A DNA stretch of 64,000 nucleotides from Vicinamibacterales bacterium. Its GTDB lineage: Bacteria; Acidobacteriota; Vicinamibacteria; Vicinamibacterales; JAMQPK01. Shown in pieces: positions 15,808 through 23,688 of this stretch (position 1 is its first letter; each line of letters begins with the position of its first letter). The notes below the pieces were generated by a model that ran no database searches, was not told the DNA's origin, and saw only the letters and a list, made by a program, of their open reading frames with translations. The translations under genes and the position numbers were made by a program. Where the stretch lies: positions 35,026 to 99,025 of the forward strand of contig JAMQPK010000220.1 in NCBI GenBank assembly GCA_023717525.1, read 5' to 3'.

Positions 15808-16584
15808 ATGCTCGCTGAATCGCCGCTGGCTACGTTGTATCTGGACCTCCTCGAACAGACACTCACCGGGGCCATCCTGCAGGACACCGGTGTTCTCCCG
15901 GCCTTCCTTTCAACGACAGTCGTCGCATCAGTCGGCTATGACCGCGAAAGGAGGAGCAAGGGCAGGGACTGGCCGACTCACGCGCACACGATGATCGGCC
16001 TGGAGCGGCTCAGGAGCCTGCGGCACCTCGTGGCGGAGGTCCTCGAAAATGGAACGTCAGGGGACCTCCTCGAAGCCGGAGTCTGGCGGGGCGGTGCCAG
16101 CATCTATATGCGCGCGCTGCTGGCCGCGCATGGTGTGAATGATCGTCGTGTCTGGGTTGTCGACTCGTTTGCCGGGTTACCGCCGCCAAACGAAAAGGAT
16201 TTTCCCGCGGACCGCGGCGATCGACTTCATGAGATTGGTTACCTGGCCGTGCCGCTGGAGGAAGTGAAACAAAATTTCCAGAAATACGGCATGCTGGATT
16301 CCCAGGTTGAGTTCGTGTCTGGCTGGTTCAAAGATACCCTTCCAACCATACCGGTCTCTCAACTCGCGATTCTTCGCCTCGACGGCGACATGTATGAGTC
16401 CACGACGCAGTGCCTACGGTCGCTCTATGGTCGCGTCTCTATTGGCGGATTTGTCATCATCGACGATTTCGGCCTCCCCCCCTGTCGTCAGGCGGTTGAA
16501 GACTTTCGGGAGCAGAACGGAATCGTTGATCCGTTGATCGACATTGACGGTATGGCGGTTTTCTGGCAACGAGCAGGACCTTGA
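15808..16584 (+). CDS. TylF/MycF-like (macrocin-type) sugar O-methyltransferase
   Basis: 258 residues from the ATG at 15808. TylF/MycF features: DLLEAGVWRGGASIYMRA (SAM loop), VWVVDSFAGLPPP, a long VEFVSGWFKDTLP segment, and ILRLDGDMYESTTQCL with GGFVIIDDFG, carrying the acidic residues that bind Mg in this family. TylF methylates a hydroxyl of a 6-deoxysugar in macrolides; homologues occur in surface-glycan clusters. It is third in the methyltransferase run. Confidence 0.88.
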   Translation: MLAESPLATLYLDLLEQTLTGAILQDTGVLPAFLSTTVVASVGYDRERRSKGRDWPTHAHTMIGLERLRSLRHLVAEVLENGTSGDLLEAGVWRGGASIYMRALLAAHGVNDRRVWVVDSFAGLPPPNEKDFPADRGDRLHEIGYLAVPLEEVKQNFQKYGMLDSQVEFVSGWFKDTLPTIPVSQLAILRLDGDMYESTTQCLRSLYGRVSIGGFVIIDDFGLPPCRQAVEDFREQNGIVDPLIDIDGMAVFWQRAGP

Positions 16585-16637
16585 GTTGATCCTTCATTCC
16601 CGCTTAGTGACAAAACCAGCCTGTCGTCACGATCTTC

Positions 16638-16643
16638 TATAAT
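16638..16643 (+). promoter_or_regulatory. Perfect -10 hexamer without a clear -35
   Basis: TATAAT, 34 bases before the ATG at 16677 and in the only sizeable gap (92 bases) of the methyltransferase run. No -35 at 16-18 bases is recognisable, so an internal promoter is only suggested. Confidence 0.35.
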
Positions 16644-16661
16644 CAACAGCGAACGGTTATC

Positions 16662-16667
16662 AGGAGG
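16662..16667 (+). promoter_or_regulatory. Strong RBS for the class I methyltransferase gene
   Basis: AGGAGG with nine bases before the ATG at 16677. Confidence 0.7.
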
Positions 16668-16676
16668 TAAGACGGG

Positions 16677-17477
16677 ATGAGCGAGTCACTCGAGGTGGGC
16701 GCGAACGAGTCGGCACTGATTCCGCCGAAAGAAATGCTGTACGACGGCAGCTCCTCGCCAGCGGAGTTCGTGCTGTACGGCGACCACTTCTGCCAGCACT
16801 TCCTCATAGCACGAGCTCATATGACGCCCTCGGCGGCCGTTCTCGATGTAGGTTGTGGCAACGGCTCGGTGTCGCGGGCGTTGACGCAGGTGCTCACACC
16901 TGCCGGACAGTATGAAGGCGTTGACGTGAACGGGGCGAGCATCTCCTGGCTGCAGGAGCGCTACCGAGGCTTTCCGAACTTCCACTTCAGCCACGCCGAC
17001 GTGTACAACAAAATGTACAACCCCGGCGGGCGGCTGACCGCGGGCGACTACCGATTTCCTTTTGCTGATTCGGCCTTCGACCTTGTGCTGCTGAAGTCGG
17101 TCTTCACGCACATGATGCCCGTCGACGTGCGCAAGTACATCCATGAAATCGACCGGGTCTTGAAGCCCGGTGGCCGGGCGGTCATCACGTACTTCCTGTT
17201 GAACGACGAGTCGCGGCTATTCATTGCGCGTGGACAGGACGTCCATCACTTGACGCATGAGTACGAGCGAGACCCGCTGTGCCGAATCGCGAATCCCGTG
17301 GTCCCAGAGGTGGTGGTCGCACACGACGAAGCGAGAATTCGCGGCTACCAGTCCGAGGTCGGCTGGAGCACGCTGGAAATCGCCTACGGAAACTGGAGCG
17401 GCCGAAGCTCGTTCCTCGGGCATCAGGATCTCATCATCTCGGCGAAGGAACCGAAAATCCCGGCGCCGCAGCGCTAG
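16677..17477 (+). CDS. Class I SAM-dependent methyltransferase (Methyltransf_11/25 type)
   Basis: 266 residues. VLDVGCGNGSVSRAL (about residues 55-69) is motif I of the SAM site, YEGVDVNGASISWLQ carries the acidic residue that contacts the ribose, and FDLVLLKSVFTHM with VLKPGGRAVITYF are motifs IV to VI. It is the ordinary small-molecule or sugar methyltransferase fold. The target is not visible from sequence, but the flanking genes point to a glycan. A good RBS and a -10-like element precede it. Confidence 0.85.
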   Translation: MSESLEVGANESALIPPKEMLYDGSSSPAEFVLYGDHFCQHFLIARAHMTPSAAVLDVGCGNGSVSRALTQVLTPAGQYEGVDVNGASISWLQERYRGFPNFHFSHADVYNKMYNPGGRLTAGDYRFPFADSAFDLVLLKSVFTHMMPVDVRKYIHEIDRVLKPGGRAVITYFLLNDESRLFIARGQDVHHLTHEYERDPLCRIANPVVPEVVVAHDEARIRGYQSEVGWSTLEIAYGNWSGRSSFLGHQDLIISAKEPKIPAPQR

Positions 17478-17504
17478 CCGGCCCACGCCCTTCTGTTCCG
17501 CGCA

Positions 17505-19151
17505 ATGCCAGAAATCCTCTACTCGTGTGTTGTCGACGCCTCTCCTGTGCTCTACCACCAGACGATGGTATGGGCATGGACGGCGATCCATCTGGCAGGC
17601 ATTGACCCGTCACAACTCGTCGTCCACCTGGTTGTCGGCAGTGACGACCGGTTGCGGCGCGACCTCGCGCGGATCGGTGTGCGCTGTATTCCCGTGCAAC
17701 CGTTTGCCAAAGGCACTCCAAGCTGCAACAAGCTGGTCCAGCTCGACAGCGAAGCACTGCTCTCCCATCCGCGTGTCGTGCTGAGCGATTGCGACATCGC
17801 GTGGATCGCGCCTGTCGACGGGCACCTGTTCGGCGGGCAGCCACGAGCGAAGGTCGTCGACCTCGCGAATCCGCCGCTTGAACTACTGGAGCCGCTGTTT
17901 CTTGAGGCGGGCTTTCCGGATGCCGCAACGAGCATCACCTCGATTGGCAACCAGGCGACGTTGCACAACAATTGCAATGGCGGCTTGTACCTGCTGTCCG
18001 GTGGCTGGCTGCGCAGACTGCAGGAACCGTGGAAGCGCTGGCTGGATTGGGTCGAGGCGCGAGCCGTGCAACTCGGCCCTTACAGCGTGCACATGTTTCA
18101 GGTGTCCTTTGCGCTGGCGATGGAAGAGCTCGGGGCTCGAGTCGAGCACCTTCCACTCGAATACAACTTCCCGACGCACACAAACCGAACGGCGGAGTGT
18201 TCCGTTGAAAGCGATATTCGCGCATTGCATTTCCATCGGGCGTACGACACGTCCGGCCTGCTGTTGCCAACCGGCGTCGCGCGCGTCGACAAGGCAGTTA
18301 CCGCGGTGAACACCTTTCTCTGGCCGCGCTTCGCCGGCGCGTGGTGGATGAACGGGCCCGAGCTGGTCACGAGGGAATCGGTGCACGGACGATTCCGGAC
18401 CCGACGGTATGACCATGTTACGCAACAGCTGGAGACCTACGGCGCACACACTCGGAATGAGCTGGCCATGGTTCTCGCGTTCCTGCGGCCCGGTGATCAG
18501 GTCATCGATGTCGGGGCACACATCGGCACGTTCACCGTGCCGTTCGCTCGCGCGGTCGGGCCAGAGGGGCGCGTGGTCTCGGTCGAGCCGGGCATCGATG
18601 CGTTCGACTTGCTGCTCGAGAACCTGGCGCTCAACGGCGTGCTGGAACGCGTTCGGGCCGAATGTGCCCTGGTATGCGAACATCCAGGCGCCTATCGCGC
18701 GGCGGAAACGGCTGACCACACCAGCGCCACGTACTACGTAAGCACGGAGGGTGTCCCCTCGCTGGAGTGCCTGCAGTTGGATTCGCTTGCGGCGAATCTG
18801 GATAGTCACCGCCCTCTGCGGCTCATCAAGATCGACGTTGAAGGCATGGAGTTGTCGGTCCTGCGTTCTGCGGAGGCGCTCATCACGGAACATCGACCGG
18901 TACTCTACGTCGAGGTCGTTTCCGAACAATTGCTGCGCGGAGGCTCGACGGTCGCGGAACTCGAGGCTTTCCTGGTGGATCGCCACTATGGGTTCTTCCG
19001 CAACATTGGTGAGCGGAACTCGACAAACGATCGCTACGAGATCTTGCGGATTGCCACGCTCGACGAAGGCGGGCCCTTCTTCGACTGTCTGGCGATTCCC
19101 CTGGAGCGCTTGAGCGAGGAACCCGCGCTCCTCTCGTCGTCGAGCCGGTAG
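17505..19151 (+). CDS. Fused glycosyltransferase-like domain and FkbM methyltransferase
   Basis: 548 residues. Residues about 1-290 resemble a GT-A glycosyltransferase, with a DCDIAW motif as the likely DxD-type metal site and a CNGGLYLLSGG segment. Residues about 300-540 are an FkbM-family methyltransferase: VIDVGAHIGTFTVPFARAV, VVSVEPGIDAFDLL, LIKIDVEGMELSVL and RPVLYVEVV. FkbM enzymes methylate hydroxyls of sugars or polyketides. It closes the five-gene run and converges on the efflux adaptor gene with one base between the stops. The N-terminal assignment is less secure than the C-terminal one. Confidence 0.78.
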   Translation: MPEILYSCVVDASPVLYHQTMVWAWTAIHLAGIDPSQLVVHLVVGSDDRLRRDLARIGVRCIPVQPFAKGTPSCNKLVQLDSEALLSHPRVVLSDCDIAWIAPVDGHLFGGQPRAKVVDLANPPLELLEPLFLEAGFPDAATSITSIGNQATLHNNCNGGLYLLSGGWLRRLQEPWKRWLDWVEARAVQLGPYSVHMFQVSFALAMEELGARVEHLPLEYNFPTHTNRTAECSVESDIRALHFHRAYDTSGLLLPTGVARVDKAVTAVNTFLWPRFAGAWWMNGPELVTRESVHGRFRTRRYDHVTQQLETYGAHTRNELAMVLAFLRPGDQVIDVGAHIGTFTVPFARAVGPEGRVVSVEPGIDAFDLLLENLALNGVLERVRAECALVCEHPGAYRAAETADHTSATYYVSTEGVPSLECLQLDSLAANLDSHRPLRLIKIDVEGMELSVLRSAEALITEHRPVLYVEVVSEQLLRGGSTVAELEAFLVDRHYGFFRNIGERNSTNDRYEILRIATLDEGGPFFDCLAIPLERLSEEPALLSSSSR

Positions 19152-19152
19152 A

Positions 19153-20247
19153 CTATTGAGGTGTGACCGTGATTGCCATCCCATCGCGAAGGTTCGAGAT
19201 CCCTTGAGTGATGATCAACTCTCCGGGCTTCAGTCCTGACACGATCTCGACATGTTCAGTGTCGACCAGTCCGGTCACGATTGGCCGCCTCCGCGCAACG
19301 TTCCCGGCAGCAATGAATACCGCAGCGCCGTTCTTCTCATCGCGGGTGACGGCGATGGGCGGCACGAGCGGTACATTCAAGCGCTGCTCCGCGTCGATCT
19401 CCACGGCGACCTGAGTACCCGGTGCGAGATCGGTCGGCGACTCGAACCCGAGCACGACGGGAATCATCGTCGCGCCAGGTTCGGCATCGGGCCGGATCGT
19501 CACCCGCAGGAGTTCGGTCGTCCCTCGCCCCTCCGCGACGATGCGAGCCTGCGCGCCGGACGCGAACCGCTTCGCATCTGCGATCGCGACGTTTGCGGTC
19601 ACCTGAACCTGCTTCGGATCGAGGATTCGCAGGATGGCGTCGGTTTCGCCCACGCCGACGGTATCGCCAGGATTGTGAAGACGTCCCGACACGATGCCGT
19701 TGAACGGCGAGAGAAGCGTCGTGTTCCGGCCTTGTGCTTCGGTCGTGCTCTGGGCCGCGCGCGCCTGGGCGAGCTCTGTTTCTGCTTCATTCGCGTCGCG
19801 ATCGGCGGCTTCGACTTCCATCCTCGACGCGGCGCCTCGCTCCATGAGCCCGTGAAGGCGCTCTTGCACCGTTTTGGTGTTCTTTGCCCGCAGCTCGGCT
19901 GCGTGCACCGTCGCGGCGCCAGCAGACGACTCGGCGCGAAGCGATGGAAATTCGAATCGCACCAGTAACTCGCCGCTCTTGACTGGATCGCCGACGTTCT
20001 TCGTGATTTCGGCAATTCGCGCGATTTGAGGCGCAACGAAGGCGACCTCCGCCCCTGGAAGCGTCGTTACTTGACCGGTCGCGCTGACGACGCCGCGGAT
20101 GCTGCCAAGCTGAACGCGCTCGGCAATCACCGGAACGGCGATGTCGGATTCAGGGTCTTCTGTGTTCTGGCGTGTGCAACCGGACATCGCCGCGCACACG
20201 AGCAGTGCGACAGGCGTCAGCGCGACTGAGCGCGTGATCTCCGGCAT
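19153..20247 (-). CDS. RND/ABC efflux periplasmic adaptor lipoprotein (HlyD/MFP family)
   Basis: About 364 residues from the ATG at 20247; a GTG at 20265 is an alternative start. LTPVALLVCAAMSGC is a lipoprotein signal with the lipidated cysteine. The order is that of membrane fusion proteins: a barrel-sandwich half (VAPQIARIAEITKNVGDPV), a helical hairpin (about 110-180, rich in Ala/Glu/Arg), the second lipoyl half (LLSPFNGIVSGRLHNPGD) and beta-barrel/MPR parts. Such adaptors link an inner-membrane transporter to an outer-membrane channel, but no such partner gene is adjacent here. It lies directly behind the response regulator on the same strand. Confidence 0.87.
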   Translation of the reverse strand: MPEITRSVALTPVALLVCAAMSGCTRQNTEDPESDIAVPVIAERVQLGSIRGVVSATGQVTTLPGAEVAFVAPQIARIAEITKNVGDPVKSGELLVRFEFPSLRAESSAGAATVHAAELRAKNTKTVQERLHGLMERGAASRMEVEAADRDANEAETELAQARAAQSTTEAQGRNTTLLSPFNGIVSGRLHNPGDTVGVGETDAILRILDPKQVQVTANVAIADAKRFASGAQARIVAEGRGTTELLRVTIRPDAEPGATMIPVVLGFESPTDLAPGTQVAVEIDAEQRLNVPLVPPIAVTRDEKNGAAVFIAAGNVARRRPIVTGLVDTEHVEIVSGLKPGELIITQGISNLRDGMAITVTPQ

Positions 20248-20274
20248 CGGCGCCCAGAATCGCACGAAACTGGG

Positions 20275-20703
20275 TTAGCGCGCCAGGTTGGGATGCTGAG
20301 TGGCCGCGACTTGCCGCTGGGGTTTGATGAGCTGGTTGAGTTTCGTGAACACGCGTTCATAGCCTTCCTGCTTGTAAAGGATATGCGCGCGGTTGCGGCT
20401 GATGATCTCGAGGTCGCGCTCGGCGAGATTGGCAAGGCCTGTCAGGACAATCACCGTCAGATTCGCGAAACGTTCTTCAAGGCGCATCAGCTCGAGCACC
20501 TCGAGCCCCGATCGATTGTCGTCGAGCGCGATGTCGAGAATCATCGCGTCGAGTCGGCCTTCCGATTCCTTCAGGCGCTTGAATGCCGTGTCCGGGTCGG
20601 AGGCCATTTGCACCTCGAAACCGTACATCGTGAAGAAATCCTCCAGCATGTTACGCACGGTCAGCGCGTCCTCGACGATCAGCACCTTCCGCATCGGGGC
20701 CAT
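20275..20703 (-). CDS. Stand-alone response regulator receiver domain
   Basis: 142 residues, a CheY-like fold without an output domain: KVLIVEDALTVRNML gives the acidic pocket, AMILDIALDD the phospho-acceptor aspartate, VIVLTGLA the conserved Thr, and LYKQEGYERVF the lysine region. It would relay a phosphoryl signal by protein contact. No histidine kinase is in the window. A small tail follows the receiver. Nine or more bases separate it from the downstream efflux adaptor, so the two are probably one transcript. A sigma-54-like site and a palindrome lie just upstream. Confidence 0.88.
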   Translation of the reverse strand: MAPMRKVLIVEDALTVRNMLEDFFTMYGFEVQMASDPDTAFKRLKESEGRLDAMILDIALDDNRSGLEVLELMRLEERFANLTVIVLTGLANLAERDLEIISRNRAHILYKQEGYERVFTKLNQLIKPQRQVAATQHPNLAR

Positions 20704-20715
20704 TGAGCCCGTTTC

Positions 20716-20731
20716 TACAAGTTGAATGCCA
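20716..20731 (-). promoter_or_regulatory. Weak sigma-54-like site upstream of the response regulator
   Basis: On the minus strand TGGCATTCAACTTGTA has the GG of the -24 element and TTG at the right spacing, but GT instead of the conserved GC at -12. A transcript from it would start almost at the ATG (20703), so it is doubtful. Confidence 0.25.
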
Positions 20732-20769
20732 GCTGGATTACTGGTGCTTTCCTGTGCAGCGGTGCGAAA

Positions 20770-20788
20770 GTGTCCCGGCGTGGGACAC
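20770..20788. promoter_or_regulatory. Perfect 7-bp inverted repeat (operator/enhancer or terminator)
   Basis: GTGTCCC-GGCGT-GGGACAC. It lies between the GT39-like stop (20809) and the response regulator start (20703), both on the minus strand. It could be an activator site for the response regulator, or a hairpin terminating the GT39-like gene; on the minus strand only TTT follows, which is weak for a terminator. Confidence 0.45.
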
Positions 20789-20808
20789 GGCGTTGCCAGT
20801 TTTGTCCG

Positions 20809-22077
20809 TCAGCGGAAGTCTCTATAAATGACGTGTCCATCAGGCTGGATGACACCGATCCAGGGCGAGGCGAGGTCGATGCGGCCGCCAAGAATTTCGT
20901 AAATGAACTGTGGGTTGCTCGTCGGCGGCAGGCTGAACTGAGTTCTGACGGCTCGCATGGGCCGCGCTTGCCGCACAAGCTCGCGCGATCCATCGACGAG
21001 CGCCCCGTACTCCGGCATGCGGACCAGCGTGCCCGCAAAACGCGTTCGCGCCGGGACGATCGCAACGGCTCCGGCCAGGAGCGCAATGCCGGCCGCCCGG
21101 GCAACCGCAGGTGGCCGCAACGCCGTCGCACTGAGAGTCAGAGTGAGAACCACAGCGGGCATCAACGAAAGGTAGTAATAGCGATCGAGAAAGTCGCCCA
21201 CGTAAAACGCGTATCCAATGACCGCCGCGATCTGCGGCAGCAGCGTCACCGATAGCAGCGGCAGGTCGTGCCGAAACCTGCTCGCCACGATGGCTGCGCT
21301 CAACACTATCAGCCAGACGGACCACGGTGCCCGCCACGGAGAAACAAGGATGAAGGTGAACGCCTCCTTGTAGCCTGCCACGCTGTTGGCCAACTGCAGC
21401 GGCTGACGGCCAGAGACGATCTCTCCGATGCTGTCGGCGACTTCAGACATGCCGCTGTCGGCGAATCGCGTCGATACCTGATGGACGGCGTGGGGAATCT
21501 GGAGGAGCGAGACGACGACCGCGATGATGGCGGCGTTGAGTCGAAGCGTCGCCCAATCGCGTCTGCTGAACGGGCCGGCGAGGAGAGCAGCAAAGACACC
21601 GATCGCCACGAACACTGCGCCTGTGTATGCCTGAACTGCGCACCAGACGATGGCCGTCGTCAACGCGATTCGCGATGGCGATCGTTCCGGCCACTTCAAT
21701 ATGACTAGAGCTGTCGCGATTTTTGCCAACGCAGAACCCACCATGGGGTTCCACACGAGCGCCGACAGGCTCAGGTCCAGGGACGCGGTCGCAAGCAGGA
21801 CGATCGTCGCCAGTCCGAGCCAGATCGACCTGGTTCGCTGCCAGACGGCGGCAAGCAGGATCGTGTCGGCCATCGACTGCAGAATCGCCTGACCGATGCC
21901 GCCCGCGTGCGGCAGATTCTGGAACCAGGGCCCGACGGTCACGCGAATCAACCAGAGAATCCAGTAGAACGCGGGGCCGATGGTGTAGCCGCCGACGTGC
22001 GTCGGTGGGCCGACCAATGGGAGTTCGCTGAAGGGGCCAAGCGCGATTCCCCAGTCGCGAATCTGATCTTCCAGCAA
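20809..22077 (-). CDS. Polytopic membrane protein, GT39-like (dolichyl-phosphate-mannose transferase style)
   Basis: 422 residues from a TTG, with about ten hydrophobic segments. WGIALGPFSELPLVGPPTH near the N-terminus and LDRYYYLSLMPAVVL late in the protein resemble GT39/ArnT-like membrane glycosyltransferases, which use a polyprenyl-phosphate sugar donor, with a short soluble C-terminus. The start is uncertain. In-frame codons from 22078 to 22173 encode a further hydrophobic segment and the pattern VWDIGSHFWLL typical of the first membrane helix, yet contain no ATG, GTG or TTG before the stop at 22174-22176. It may use a rare start codon or be slightly truncated. Confidence 0.7.
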   Translation of the reverse strand: MLEDQIRDWGIALGPFSELPLVGPPTHVGGYTIGPAFYWILWLIRVTVGPWFQNLPHAGGIGQAILQSMADTILLAAVWQRTRSIWLGLATIVLLATASLDLSLSALVWNPMVGSALAKIATALVILKWPERSPSRIALTTAIVWCAVQAYTGAVFVAIGVFAALLAGPFSRRDWATLRLNAAIIAVVVSLLQIPHAVHQVSTRFADSGMSEVADSIGEIVSGRQPLQLANSVAGYKEAFTFILVSPWRAPWSVWLIVLSAAIVASRFRHDLPLLSVTLLPQIAAVIGYAFYVGDFLDRYYYLSLMPAVVLTLTLSATALRPPAVARAAGIALLAGAVAIVPARTRFAGTLVRMPEYGALVDGSRELVRQARPMRAVRTQFSLPPTSNPQFIYEILGGRIDLASPWIGVIQPDGHVIYRDFR

Positions 22078-22206
22078 CCAGAAGTGGCTGCCGATGTCCC
22101 AGACGCGGATCGTCAGCGTGAGCGCAAATGTGAGGGCGAGCGTTGCTGCGGGCTTGAAGGCGAAGATTCGCGATTATAGCGTTAGAATCGTGGCCAGGAG
22201 TCGCCG

Positions 22207-22671
22207 ATGCCGGTTACAAACGCAGTGCTGGGACCGAACGTCAAGATCGCTCTACCCGAGCTCGTCAATATTTACGGTTGCACCATAGGCAGCGACACGA
22301 AAATAGGGCCGTTCGTCGAAATCCAGAAGAACGCGTTCATTGGAGCGCGCTGCAAAATTTCGTCGCACTCCTTTATCTGCGAGGGCGTGACGATCGAGGA
22401 CGAAGTGTTTGTCGGCCACGGCGTCATGTTCATCAACGATCGCAAGCCGCGGGCCACAGCCGACGGAGCGTTGCAGCAGGAAAGCGACTGGACGGTGATT
22501 CCCACGCGAGTAGGCTTTGGCGCCTCGCTCGGGACCGGTTCGGTCATCATGTGCGGCGTGACGATTGGGGCTCGCGCGATCATCGGGGCCGGCGCCGTGG
22601 TCACCCGCGATGTGAAGGAAGATGCCATGGTCGCCGGAGTGCCCGCGCGCGCGTTGATCGCGCGAGAGTAG
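22207..22671 (+). CDS. Left-handed beta-helix N-acetyltransferase, WbpD/WlbB-like
   Basis: 154 residues of hexapeptide repeats: VNIYGCTIGSDTKIGPFVEI and KNAFIGARCKISSHSFIC, then GHGVMFINDRKPRA, GTGSVIMCGVTIGARAIIGAG and VVTRDVKEDAMVAGVPAR. This is the layout of WbpD/WlbB acyltransferases, which acetylate the 3-amino group of UDP-GlcNAc-derived uronic acids. The FINDRKPRA stretch is typical of that subgroup. AGGAG sits eight bases before the ATG. It is oriented opposite to its neighbours. The matching aminotransferase and 6-dehydrogenase types are found at 60.5 and 62.7 kb. Confidence 0.85.
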   Translation: MPVTNAVLGPNVKIALPELVNIYGCTIGSDTKIGPFVEIQKNAFIGARCKISSHSFICEGVTIEDEVFVGHGVMFINDRKPRATADGALQQESDWTVIPTRVGFGASLGTGSVIMCGVTIGARAIIGAGAVVTRDVKEDAMVAGVPARALIARE

Positions 22672-22677
22672 CAGGGC

Positions 22678-23688
22678 CTAGGAGCCGCGGAGTCCGAAGT
22701 CGAATTTCTTCTCGCTCCGCTTCTGCCGAATCCAATTCTTTTCCATAGCCTGCCAGAGGACATTCGCCGGCGTGATTCGGCCGTTCTGCACCGCGGCGCG
22801 CTTGCGAAGAACCGACGGCGTCCCCTTCAGCGCAGCCCATTTTCCCTTCAGATAGGGGCCGAGCAGGCCCACAGAGGCGTACTTCAGCAGTGCCGCCGCG
22901 TCATACGCCATGTGGCTTGGAAAGGACCTCAGCAAGAGGCTTGAAGGCGTGTTCTTCAAGTACGTCCATTCGAGATTCCGCTGTCCGTAAAACACGGCCG
23001 TCGCGCTGGTCTTTCTAAGCGTACCGCTACCCGCGTGGTGAACGATCGCGTTCGCCACATACACGCATCGGTGACCACGCAGCCTGGCGCGATATGAGAG
23101 ATCGACGTCTTCATAGACCATGAAGAAGTCCTCGTCGAATCCGTCGAGGCCGGCGAAGACGTCCCGCCGAATCATGCAGGCCGCTCCGCAGGCACCAAAG
23201 ACGTCACCCGACGCGTCACCGAGCGAAAACCCTGCTCCGTGGAATCGTTTGAAGGCTCCTCCCGCACGCAGGTATCCATCGCCCGCGCTGTCGATGATCG
23301 AAGGATCGTGCAGATAGACGATCCTGGATGTTGTCAGCGCTACGCCAGAATCCTCGAGAAGCGGCTTCTTCAAGGCGTCCAACCAGCCCGGCTGCGGCAC
23401 GGTGTCGTTGTTGAGGAACGCCAGGCAGCGACCCCTTGCGATCCGGGCACCCGCGTTGTTGCCAGCAGCGAATCCGAGGTTGCTGTCGAGAGACAACACG
23501 TGGACGCCGGGAAATCGTTCGCGGACCAGGTCGAGCGAACCGTCCGTAGAGGCGTTGTCGACGAGGATTAGTTCTCCATGAGCGCCAAGCTGGCTTTGTG
23601 TCGCCGCGAGGCAAGGCTCGAGCCACTGACGGCCGTTGAAGTTGAGGACGATCACCGAAACGTCGACGGTGCTCGAGTGGGAACTCAT
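22678..23688 (-). CDS. GT2 glycosyltransferase (rhamnosyltransferase-like)
   Basis: 336 residues: VDVSVIVLNFNGRQWLEPCL, LILVDNASTDGSLDLV (first aspartate of the nucleotide site), LAFLNNDTVPQPGW (DxD-like) and DFFMVYEDVDLSYRARLRG (catalytic ED motif), as in WcaA/rhamnosyltransferase-type GT2 enzymes. It is cytosolic and acts on lipid-linked glycan. Its start overlaps the stop of the neighbouring GT4 gene (23685) by four bases, so the two are translationally coupled. Confidence 0.88.
   Translation of the reverse strand: MSSHSSTVDVSVIVLNFNGRQWLEPCLAATQSQLGAHGELILVDNASTDGSLDLVRERFPGVHVLSLDSNLGFAAGNNAGARIARGRCLAFLNNDTVPQPGWLDALKKPLLEDSGVALTTSRIVYLHDPSIIDSAGDGYLRAGGAFKRFHGAGFSLGDASGDVFGACGAACMIRRDVFAGLDGFDEDFFMVYEDVDLSYRARLRGHRCVYVANAIVHHAGSGTLRKTSATAVFYGQRNLEWTYLKNTPSSLLLRSFPSHMAYDAAALLKYASVGLLGPYLKGKWAALKGTPSVLRKRAAVQNGRITPANVLWQAMEKNWIRQKRSEKKFDFGLRGS

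Noticed and set aside
17883-19184. 433-residue open frame on the minus strand
   Set aside because: It mirrors the GT-FkbM gene, which has strong motifs; the mirror protein has no recognisable domain.
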